Below, piece after piece: positions 21,983 to 31,506 of a DNA stretch of 64,000 nt. The position numbers and the translations under genes were made by a program. The DNA lies in the NCBI GenBank assembly GCA_033297205.1, contig MU859099.1:124001-188000 (forward strand). Reading direction: 5' to 3'. The number at the start of each line of letters is the position of its first letter. Position 1 is the first letter of the stretch. Source of the stretch: Pseudoneurospora amorphoporcata. Lineage: Eukaryota; Ascomycota; Sordariomycetes; Sordariales; Sordariaceae. A model generated the notes under the pieces. The model saw nothing but the letters and a program-made list of their open reading frames with translations, made no database searches and was not told the DNA's origin.

Positions 21983-23814
21983 GAGAGGTTGTTGTGTATG
22001 AGGAGAGAACTTGAAGGAAGGGACTAAAGGGCCATGCATTGCAAAAGGGCATGCAAAAGGGCAGGCAGTGGGGAATATCGGACGACGGAGGGGGTGGAAG
22101 ACTGGACTTGAGGAGAAAAAGAAAGAAAAAGAGGCGGAGAAGTAAAGGCCGGAGGATTGAGGACTCCGCTGGAATATGCAGTCTGCCCCCGGCCCGGCCT
22201 TTCGAAACCGGTTTCTCTTTTGTGGCTCATTCCTTCCATTGGGTTCGCGCGTTTTTACTACGGGACGGATGTTTTCTGGATCAAAGTTTGTTGTTTCTCG
22301 TCTTTGTCTTTTTTCCCCGGTTCATCCTTTCCCAAGTGTTTTTGGTTCTCTTATTTTATTTTTCGTTTTGGTCTCATAGATACACAAGTCCAAATTTCAC
22401 TGTCCTATCGTGTGGTGGTGAACAAGTTTTTGCTGAGAAACTGGTTCACCACCCGATAGTATAGACGCTGGCATCCAAGTAGGTGAGCAGGAGGGAGCTA
22501 AAGTTGGGCTTGGTCCTACTTTCCTACTTGCATGCCAGCGTCTATACTGTCGTGAGTTGAGTTGAGCGGCCCGTTCGTTGCATCATGTTGTCGACGGTTA
22601 GTTGGTTGGTCAAGTCACTCACTGCATTCTACGACATTATTATTATGATCATTTCATAGCTTAGCTTACCTGAAATTTATAAATCCTTTCTCTCTTTTTT
22701 TGACTGAGCTCCACTGAAGTGAAGCCGGCCCGCTTCCGGCCCATTGCATTGCAGAGTGCCGACCCACTCCCGCTCCATCTTTCACCATTATTCGACATGC
22801 TGCGTTGCGCACGATATGCCCTGACTTGCTAAGGTAGGTAGGTGTCGTGTCGAGGAAGGGCCGGGCCGGGCCGGTTCAATTCCATTCGACCCTCCGGCCA
22901 ACTGAAGCTTTGGTTCCCGTCGGGACCGACAAAGCAAGCCACACCCGCGTGGCTCTGGCTGACCCGCACACATCAAGGGTCCAGTGTTCTCTCCCCTTTA
23001 CTCTCTGCACAAGAACTTAAAGACATGGAATGTCGACTGATCCACCGACGTAAGTTGCAGGTGACCGCATCGACATATATATGCATGTCATTGCCCGGCT
23101 TAGCGCCTTAATGTCGGCGATTGTCGCCCCAGACATGATCTGAAACCAAGAACTCATGAATCGGATAAAGGAAGGACCAAACATTGCCTACCTAAACCCG
23201 CATCTAGTCTAGCTGAAGCCGGGCGGGAGTTCTTAGACTAGAACAGACAATCAAACTACCTTATATAGAAAGCGTCCGAAAGGCGTGGTAGACAGACCAA
23301 AAAAACCACGGCTCAAGATATAAGAGAAGCCATACTACCACTGAATTTGGCTACCTACGGAATCAGCAGCAAATGTTGAAGAACTTCTTGCTCCTAGGGA
23401 CAGTAGTAGACCTAACCCTTCGTCCAGTCGGATCATCACAGTAGCCTTGTTTCGCGTAAAAGAGGTCCAGTCGTCCCAAAGGTTCAAAGGAACAAGAAGC
23501 GGCCTCTCGGTGCCATTCATTTGTTTGCGCCTTTTCCCCACCCAGCAGTCCGTGAAGCGGCGCCGAGTCTACCTAGTCAATTCACTCGGAGCTGAACCAG
23601 AACCTGAACCCCAATCGAGCCAATGGATGTCCGAACGAACGACTATTCTAGACCAGTGAAGGGATGGGATGGTGAATGGGATGACAAACGCAGGTCGAGG
23701 GTACAAAAGCTTTGTCGGGCCAGCGATTTCCGACTTTTGCACTTCTCGCCCCCCGACAAGAGTTTTCCGACACAGTATGCACGGATCGATCGCCAAGTAA
23801 CTAAATAGCCCAAC
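21983..23814. other. Gene-free spacer containing a hairpin
   Basis: About 1.8 kb between two + strand genes. It holds the 26-bp inverted repeat listed separately, a run of GGGCC units near 22858-22874, and many short AGGTAG-type motifs. I see no gene or RNA. Confidence 0.5.
22458..22548. repeat. 26-bp inverted repeat (hairpin or mini-element)
   Basis: Left arm 22458-22483 and right arm 22523-22548 are reverse complements with a single mismatch in 26 bases; both outer ends read AGTATAGACGCTGGCAT. The 39-base spacer contains a further weakly paired region just inside the arms. The whole unit is about 91 bp. It could be a tiny non-autonomous transposon remnant with terminal inverted repeats (the ends begin at a TATA, compatible with a TA target), or a structured transcript. 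The sequence does not decide. Confidence 0.85.
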
Positions 23815-25695
23815 ATGGCGTCCCCGAAATCCAACGTGTCGATGCCGCCGACCTTGGAGGCCGACAACAAGAACAAGAGCGAGGACATGGAGTCGCAGTC
23901 GCAGTCGCAGAGTTCATTTGCGCCGACTCCTGAAGCTAAGAGCGAGGATGAGGGCAGCCACGAGAGCCAGCGCAAGACTGTCCATGACGACAACAAAAGC
24001 AAGAAGGCGACCGAGAAGGCGACCACCTCGACTGCTACTCCGACCCCAAGCGCCTCCCCAGCTTTCGACTTGGTCAAGGCCGCCGAGGACCTCCTCGCCA
24101 ATGCTAAAAAGCTCACGGCGACCCTCGACAGCAAGCCCACCGATGCTAACCATGATGCTCCCCTGCCGCCGTCGCCTGAGGAGATGATACTCCGCCAGCA
24201 CATCGCAAAGCTAGGCAAGAAGATCGCCTTGGAGACCGGCCCGCCTATGGCCCAGCTCATGTCAGAAATGGCCACCGTAAGTTGCACTTTTCCTCTTGGA
24301 CCTCAGACACTATGGAGATTTCAAACTGACAAACCTATCTCGCAGGTCGCCGACACGGCAGCCTGGAACATCTTGCTCACCTGGCGCGCCTTCGACCACA
24401 TCCCTCTCAACGGCAGCATCTCCATCGCCGATCTCGCGCGCGCCATCCAAGCCGACGAGAATCTCGTCTCCCGCTTCGCCGGCATGTTAATCTCCACCGG
24501 CAAACTGATCGGCTCCCGTCCGGGTATCGACGGTAAAGAGAATGGCCCGCCCACCCACATCTCCCACAGCCGCATCTCCCGCCTTCTCCGTACCAACACT
24601 TCGCCCGCCACCGCTGCCATCGCCATCGTTAGTTTCGGCAACGGCATGAAGGGCTTCGCGAAGTGGCCCGAATACTTTGCCAGGCACGACAGGCGCGAAC
24701 CCTACCCCATGTCATACTCATCCGATGAGCAGATCTTGGTCTACGAGAGCCGCAGCAGCAAGGGCAGCAGCACTGCTGTCAGCTCCGTGAAGGTCATCGG
24801 AAGACGGGTACAAGACGGCAACAGGCCTTTCGTCCAGACGCCCTTCTCCCTCGGCTGGGGTCATCCGGATCTGGCGCCCTGGGAAGTCAAAGCGCTGTAC
24901 CCGGAGTACGCGCGCATGTTTGAGATGGCCATGGCGGCCAAGGATAAGGGTGCGCAGGGCGCTTTGGGCGGCGATTTGGGCGTTGGTGTGTATCGCGGCG
25001 TCAACTCGGAGGATCCGGGCAGCAAGTTCTCGCTCGCTTGGCTTGCCTCCGAGGCTGCTGCTCGTCTCGGCGCCGCCATCAACAACAAAAACGCCAAACC
25101 ATCGCTGGTGGTCGACGTCGGCGGCGGCCTGGGCCACTTCCTAGCCAACCTCCTGACTGAGATCCCGGAGATTAAGCCGGAGCAGTGCATCCTGCAGGAC
25201 CGGCCCGAGGTTATCGCCCAGGTTGCCAAGAACATGGAGGGCGGCGATGAGAGGCTGAAGGGCGTCAAGACCATGGCGCACGATTTCTTCAACTGCCAGC
25301 CCGAGGAGGCCAAGGGAGCCGCGGTTTACGTCCTTCGCCGTGTGCTTCTGGACTACTGTGATCAGCAGGCGGTCTCGATTCTGGAGCGCTTGAGGGATGC
25401 GCTCAGCGACAGCGGCGAGGGAAGGATCATCATCATGGAGGGAGTCCTGCTCGACAAGCCGACGCCCGAGAACCGCTTGGTGGATATGGTGATGATGAAC
25501 TTGGGTGGAAAGTTGAGGAACGAGGAGGGATACAGGAAGCTGTGCAAGGCGGCTGGCCTGAAGGTTATGGGATACTGGGTGGATGTCGAGGGCGCGAGTT
25601 GTGTTGTTGAGTGTGTCAAGGAGGATGGAATGGGTGGCTCTCAGGAGAGATCAGACCCTGTCTTGACTGCTTCTTGGGACACTTGTCTGGACTAG
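23815..25695 (+). CDS. O-methyltransferase-fold protein (PF00891-like) with altered catalytic motif
   Basis: Exons 23815-24276 and 24346-25695 encode 603 residues; the intron (69 bp, GTAAGT...CAG, ACTGAC branch) is phase 0 and has no in-frame stop. The first 100 or so residues are low-complexity, with a SQSQSQSS stretch. A helical dimerisation part follows (TAAWNILLTWRAFDHIP, then LARAIQADENLVSRFAGML, which resembles the winged-helix domain). The SAM site is VVDVGGGLGHFLANLL, with a further motif at HDFFNCQP. The family usually has a catalytic histidine in a motif like RRxLHDW; here it reads RRVLLDYCDQ. The later GGKERTEEE-type motif reads GGKLRNEEGY. Fungal relatives include sterigmatocystin/aflatoxin-type O-methyltransferases. 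It may be a non-catalytic or differently acting member. Confidence 0.85.
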   Translation: MASPKSNVSMPPTLEADNKNKSEDMESQSQSQSSFAPTPEAKSEDEGSHESQRKTVHDDNKSKKATEKATTSTATPTPSASPAFDLVKAAEDLLANAKKLTATLDSKPTDANHDAPLPPSPEEMILRQHIAKLGKKIALETGPPMAQLMSEMATVSCTFPLGPQTLWRFQTDKPISQVADTAAWNILLTWRAFDHIPLNGSISIADLARAIQADENLVSRFAGMLISTGKLIGSRPGIDGKENGPPTHISHSRISRLLRTNTSPATAAIAIVSFGNGMKGFAKWPEYFARHDRREPYPMSYSSDEQILVYESRSSKGSSTAVSSVKVIGRRVQDGNRPFVQTPFSLGWGHPDLAPWEVKALYPEYARMFEMAMAAKDKGAQGALGGDLGVGVYRGVNSEDPGSKFSLAWLASEAAARLGAAINNKNAKPSLVVDVGGGLGHFLANLLTEIPEIKPEQCILQDRPEVIAQVAKNMEGGDERLKGVKTMAHDFFNCQPEEAKGAAVYVLRRVLLDYCDQQAVSILERLRDALSDSGEGRIIIMEGVLLDKPTPENRLVDMVMMNLGGKLRNEEGYRKLCKAAGLKVMGYWVDVEGASCVVECVKEDGMGGSQERSDPVLTASWDTCLD

Positions 25696-26541
25696 AAACG
25701 CGCCGTTCTGTTCCCAGGCTTTGGAATGCCATGCATTGGAGCCGGATCGCGAGTGGTTTTGGTTTGATAGAGGAAGAGAAAAAAAGGAAGAAAGAGATGG
25801 CAAGTTAATGGCCTGGTGTAGTGTCAAGGCCAGGGTTAGACGTGCACATATCTCAGGGTTACACCTGTACATTTCCCAAATCCAGAAGCCCAACTAGAGC
25901 GGGCAAACTGGTGATGACTTGACACTATTCGCCCCTTCCATTAGAAGCTGTAAATAAACAGATGTGCAAAACAAAACCGAATCCGCGCAATGCAATTGAC
26001 CAATGCAATGGGCCCTTTGTCGTCAGTATTTTTACTCTTCTTTGTGCAAGGTCTCTCCCTTGTCGAGCTATCGAGCGACCAGAATGGGTACTATTAATGG
26101 TGACGTCACCGCTAACCCACATCCATCGGCGACGATCCGCACCGTTGCCCGTTCCTGAACACTTTGAATCGTTGATCGGTGACGACAATGATTTTGAGCA
26201 CGCAAACAGCAGCATCATTCCGTCGGCATCATTGATTGAATCGGAGCTTTTGGAACGGGCCGGCGGCGAGTAAGAAGGAGGGACGGGAGATCAACGGGTG
26301 ACGAAAGATAACACGATGTGACCGCGGAAGGTGCCAAGGGGAGTATAAGGAGGAAGAAAGATGCTGTCTGGAATCTAGAACAAAAGATGCAATAAAATTG
26401 ATCAGTTTTGTGATACCTTTCAGCGACGACCATCTACAATACAAACTTACACCTTTTTGAACCGACTTCTGAAGAAAGACAAACAACAATCTCGCATTTC
26501 AACCCGCAGCTTGAACCGCAGCTTGAACCGCAGCACAGGTT
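25696..26541. other. Gene-free spacer
   Basis: About 850 bases of 3' UTR and promoter between two + strand genes. GTATAAGG near 26343 is a possible TATA box about 200 bases upstream of the next start codon. Two near-identical 14-base units (AGCTTGAACCGC) lie at 26509-26535 in the leader. Confidence 0.45.
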
Positions 26542-27495
26542 ATGCTCCTCACCCGCGTCCTACGTCCCGCCACCACCACCACTACCACCACCTCCATCTC
26601 CATCTCCCTCACAACAGCAACCACCAACACCCGTCGTCTAATCTCAACAACCCCCACCCCCCTCAAAATGTACCAAGACAAACAAGGCAACAAGCGCTCC
26701 GAGGGCAACGAGCCTCACCAATACCAATCCAGCAACCGCACCGACCGGCCCGAAGACCAATGGAAGTTCCGCGCCCCCTACAAGATCCACGACAAGAGCG
26801 GCGGCGACAACTTTGACGTCAAGTGGAAGGGCAAATGCCATTGCGGGGCCATCCAGTATGAGTTGTCTCGAGACAAGCCGTTGGCGAGCAAGTATTGCCA
26901 TTGTACGACTTGTCAGAGGATGCATGGTGTAAGTCTTTTTTTCTTACCCGGGATCGAGCGTAGCGAGGAAAGAAAAAAAAAAAAAAAAAAAAAAAAAATT
27001 AAGGGGAGAGGAGTATATGTTAACGAGAGGTTATATCAATTCTAGGCCCCCTTCCAATGGGCAGCCATCTTCCACAAAACCGACATCAACTTCACCAACG
27101 GCCACCACGACCTAGGGTGGTACGATCCCACGGCCAAGTCGACGACGCACCACTTGCCCTGCAAAGTGCAGTGCGCGTACTGCCGAACACCCATCATGGA
27201 CGAAGGGCGCAACATGATTTTGCTGTTCCCGACTCTGATCGAGGGGATTAATACCGAAAAGGGAAAAAAGGCGTTCGAGGTCCAGTGTCACATGTTTTAT
27301 CCCCAGCGGGTGGTGGATATCAAGGATGGCAAGCCCAAGTGGAAGGGGTTGGCGGACGAAAGTAATTTGGTGGATGAGGAGACGGGGGAGGAATTGCAGG
27401 GGACGAACCCCAAGGAGAAGAAGGAGAAGGAGGAAGAGGAAAAGGGGAAGGGAGACAAGGACGAGAAGAAGAAGGATGAGGGGAAGAAGGAGTGA
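26542..27495 (+). CDS. GFA/CENP-V-like zinc protein, probable mitochondrial leader
   Basis: Exons 26542-26928 and 27046-27495 encode 278 residues; the 117-bp intron (GTAAGT...TAG) is phase 0 and carries a run of 26 A. The GFA (glutathione-dependent formaldehyde-activating enzyme-like) domain shows all expected zinc ligands: GKCHCGAIQYE, then SKYCHCTTCQRMHGAPF, then CKVQCAYCRTPIMDEG. The first ATG gives a Thr/Ser/Arg-rich leader (MLLTRVLRP...RRLISTTPTP) typical of a mitochondrial presequence. A second in-frame ATG at 26668 (MYQDKQGNKRS) would give a protein without it. The C-terminal 45 residues are a Lys/Glu run encoded by GAG/AAG repeats. True substrates of most GFA proteins are unknown, so only the fold and zinc binding are sure. 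Confidence 0.85.
26973..26998 (+). repeat. A26 homopolymer inside an intron
   Basis: Uninterrupted run of about 26 A in the intron of the GFA gene, between donor and branch region. Length is likely to vary and may be misread by sequencing. Confidence 0.85.
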
Positions 27496-28020
27496 CTGGG
27501 AAGGTCGAGGTTGTGATACTACTAATAGCGGGAGAGAGGGGAAGCATTGCTGATGGGAAGAAGCATGAGCGAGAGAGAGTAGGCGTTTAGTGGGCAGACG
27601 CCCGGTTCATGGTGGTAGGGCTGTCGTTTGTGAGAGTAGACATGACTACGAGTGATGAAACTTTTTTACCACAGTCTGTTGGGTTTCTGGTGATACTTGA
27701 CGATAGTGTTGCACAACAGTCGACGGATAGTCAGCCGAACGACAGGGAGAGCAAAGCCAAGCAAGCCAGCAAGCAACCAACCAACAGAACCACTTGCGAT
27801 ATGTATCCGCACGACATCCATGCTCTATATCCATGTACAGATTCAAGCATCTTCAATGTCGAGTCGAGTTGGACCAAGCGACCTTGTAACCGAAACACCA
27901 CATCTCGAGTCTCGATCGAGTCTTGGGCTTGTAGGTATTACAAATACTGACCACGTGGTGATCCTCGCGTGTGGCAGCCCTGACGGTGAACCCGGATCGG
28001 ATCGGTTGGTTCATCGGGTA

Positions 28021-28045
28021 GAGAGAGAGAGAGAGAGAGAGAGAG
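28021..28045 (+). repeat. (GA)n microsatellite
   Basis: Twelve GA units in a gene-free region. Confidence 0.9.
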
Positions 28046-28701
28046 GTAGTACGGAGCTACCTAGTCAGACGATACGATACACCGCATGGGTACATACCTA
28101 GGCATGGGTACTACCGAACCGAGAACGAACAGTTCAACTCGTCTGTCGTCGTTGTCGTTGTTGTTGTTCAGTTTGAGGGAGATTGAGAGATTGAGAGGAA
28201 GGCGGACCTGGACCTGGACCTGGGCCGGAAGTTCCATTGGTGAGAGGCGACAACAATTCAGTTCAAACAGATGAGGGACGGGCGGACGGACGGATGAAGA
28301 ACTACCGACTCCCCGTGTGACAGAGTCATAGACAGAGACATAGTCAAAACTGAAGGCAGCTCAAATATACTTACTTGTAAGAGGTAGGTAGGTCTGCTGT
28401 TGGTTTTGGCGCGGCGGCGCAAAGATGGACAAAACAAATAAATAAACGTCTTGGGATTTCCACTTGGGATGAGAGAGATAGATGTATCCGAGCGCGTGTC
28501 GGCCTTGATGGCTTTGTGGTTATGTATGCTAGGTATAACAGCTTTTTGCCATGCAGGCCGGCTAATCCTGTTAGGTAGTATAGTCCTTTAACCTCCCATC
28601 ACGGTCACATCCGATAGATTTCATCGTGAACGACGGACGGCCGACCGACGGCCCGCTTCCTTGGATAACAATAAGGTAACATAAACTTGCCCAATAACAG
28701 C

Positions 28702-28745
28702 TGAAGAGGAAGAGGAAGAAGAAGAAGAAGAAGAAGAAGAAGAAA
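28702..28745 (+). repeat. (GAA)n microsatellite
   Basis: Near-perfect GAA/GGA trinucleotide run in a gene-free region. Confidence 0.85.
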
Positions 28746-31506
28746 CGAGAACCACTCACTCACTCACTCATCCATTTAGAGAGGAGAAAATGGCTCATCA
28801 TTCGCCGGCGTTATTTAGTGCATAATATAGGTAGTGTACGTACTCGCTTGAGTGCTTCGATTTGCATTCATCGGCTTCAGTTGTTCATCTGAGCCGCCTT
28901 CGTCAAATGTCTGTTCGTCTGTGGTCTGGTTCTGGCTGTGTTTCTGCTAGTCCCGTTGTGTTTCCCGTTTGGAGGCTGAGTAGGGGCACCTCAGGCGACA
29001 GGGTAGGGCAACTCGGTGCTAAGCGCGGCAATTATTTATTTTGTACTGGTATGGTATTACAACCCTAACCCGTGAGTAGGTAGTTACGTCATTACCCAAC
29101 GGACGGGCCAATCCAGGGGAGCTTGTGCTTGTGCTTGGGGTAGGTTGATCCGGTCGCGGCCCCGGACGATGGAGGGGCGCCGCACCGTGGGGTGACGGGA
29201 GGATCTCGTCGTCTCGGGGGCGGTTAAGCTTAACCCGGGGTTGCACGTTAAGGTGTGTCTAATCTCTGTGTCTTGTAGAAAAAGAAAAGTTAATATCAAA
29301 GGGCAATTTGGGACTGGCGACGTCAAGGTTCGGTTTTGGACACATGAACACAGACAGACTCGGGGAGCAAAAAGACTGGGGAGGAGGTCTGGGCGTCGAG
29401 GATTTGAGGGCGGTGACTTGGGCGGTGACCCCGAGTTGTCTTCGCTCGATTGCTCGATTCGCGAGATGGGATCATGGCCCATGCCATCCATGGGTGGCGG
29501 TGAGTGTGTGCACTTTGGACATCTTTGTATACCTACTTTTGACAAAAGTCTGTATGCTGTCCTCGGCTGTCAGCAAAAAGAGTTTCAGTTGCCGGGTAGC
29601 GTTGCCATTGATTACTATCCATGACCGCCAAAAGCGTGGTCGATTCCTCGGGCCGTCTTCGGCGTCTTTTTGTCTTGTCTCTTTTGGCACTTGATGTATT
29701 TATTACTCCTTCTTTTCTTCCTGATTCTAGGTATTCCTGGGCAGATTTAATTGACACTGGCCATTACGTCAGTTCACTTGGCCCATGCTTTTCAAAGTCA
29801 TGCACTGGAACGTAGAGGTACAGTAGGTGCATTTGTTAGTGCGTGTATGTAATGTAGAGGTATGTACCTTGCTGCCTGCCTGCTTGCCTCAAGCTATCCG
29901 CATCGTGACAGTTCAGCTCTTCAAACGTTTGGTGTTTTGGAGTCACATCAGATCAAACGATTTGAGACTTATATTTTTCATCCGAGTCAATTCCTTCGGA
30001 TTGCTATTCTGGGTATACTATGATCCGCAAGCAAGCGAGGGCTTTCATTTCCCAGTTTGGATCACTACCTACCCCGCCATCCCCCTCCACCACATCATTT
30101 GGCTTCCCCCCATGGCCCGTCATTCGGCCGTTCGTCCAATGAGCGTGCCTGGGCTGCGGATCTTCGGGCCCATATGCCCAAGTCGCAGACAATTTAATTG
30201 CATGTACAGGACTATTTGACACAAATATTCTGTCCAGACTTTGCGACAATGACATCTGATGGTGCCCTCTGCCGCAACCGTGATACGAAAAACGGGGGCT
30301 CCTTTGTTTGTAGGATGCAGTCACAGAGGTCATCTACTCACAAGCAGTCGCACCCAAGACACCGTGACAGCATGACTGGTCAAGGTCGGCGTCTAATAGC
30401 TCCAAGTATGACTGAAGGTTAAAAAGGAGGGGGAATGAGGGGCATTTTGGAGGGAGATATCAGATGCCCTGGGTAGCATGGGCAGGACAGAAAGTGTTGG
30501 TTGGGCATCTTTTGTTGCTCATGCTGCATATTTGCTTCGAGCCTCACCTAAATGCGTGTCTCGGACGAAAAGATAGAGGGAAGATTGTAGTTTGAACGTG
30601 GGACAGTCGAGCAAGTGCTGTTTTATAACAAGTGAAAGCTGGCCGGGGCAATTCATCCAATATTGGTGCCCCACCAACAGAAGCTTCCACTTCGACTCGA
30701 TCAAGTCCCCCGCCGTCTCTCAAAGAAAAGAAGCATTCCCGTCCCTCACGGTCAATTTCTGTTGGCGGCTGCACTTGCTGTCTGTCTGCCTGCTGTCAAG
30801 CAACTGCTGGTTGCCGTACAGGCTGCACTGCATCGTTCTTGCCTCGCACTGCATTACCACCGACAGAAAAAGAAGTTGAGAAGGAGAAGGAAAGAAAGCA
30901 CGGGCCACTTTTCTAGTCAACTTCCACACCCCCCTGGCACATCACAGCTTCCTTGTCGCACCCCTTGCTCGCAATCGACGGGATCCTTGCTGGTCAACGA
31001 CGGCGTGCATCGATTTTCCAGGAGAAGCCCCGCGAGAAGGAGAGCGCAAAGCGTCTGACGCATTGACAGGTCCTGGCCCATTGACAGCCCAGCCAGTCAC
31101 CGCCCAACTATCTTTTGGAGTCTGTCCACAGTGGTCATCGAGTGGACTCTCTTGTCTCTCTCCATACTGGAACACTACTTGACCACCCGATTGACTACCC
31201 AACCAACTCCTTCAGGTTCCTGATCCTCCTCCCTTCTTCCTTTTTCTTCTTTCTCTATCCAACTCCTCCTCTTCCCCCTCCATTCCTCCTTCCTACCCAA
31301 GGAAACCAACCAGGTCGCCTCGTCTCCTTCATCCAATCCAACAGACGACGGCCTCCTACTCTACCTTGGCTGTATAGACTAGACTTGTCCTCAGTCGTCA
31401 TTTCATCTGTTATTTGATCTCTACAATACCTACATTAGCCTTCTAATACCCACCCTTATCAGACAAAAGACAGCGACAGCACATCAGCCCGTCGTCAACC
31501 GCCAAC

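Larger units (their letters stand above)
27496..31506. other. 4-kb gene-free region with microsatellites
   Basis: No ORF here has good start context, codon bias or a recognisable motif. The region contains a (GA)n run at 28021-28045, a (GAA)n run at 28702-28745, and repeated CGGACGGA and TAGGTA motifs. The last 600 bases before the trehalose gene are pyrimidine-rich with many CTC/TTC motifs, as expected for a long leader. Between 30425 and 30445 two AGGGG stress-element cores occur. A non-coding RNA cannot be excluded. Confidence 0.5.

Noticed and set aside
17285..25695. Secondary-metabolism gene cluster around the methyltransferase
   Set aside because: No polyketide synthase, peptide synthetase, terpene cyclase or transporter nearby; the P450 remnant is about 10 kb away with unrelated genes between.
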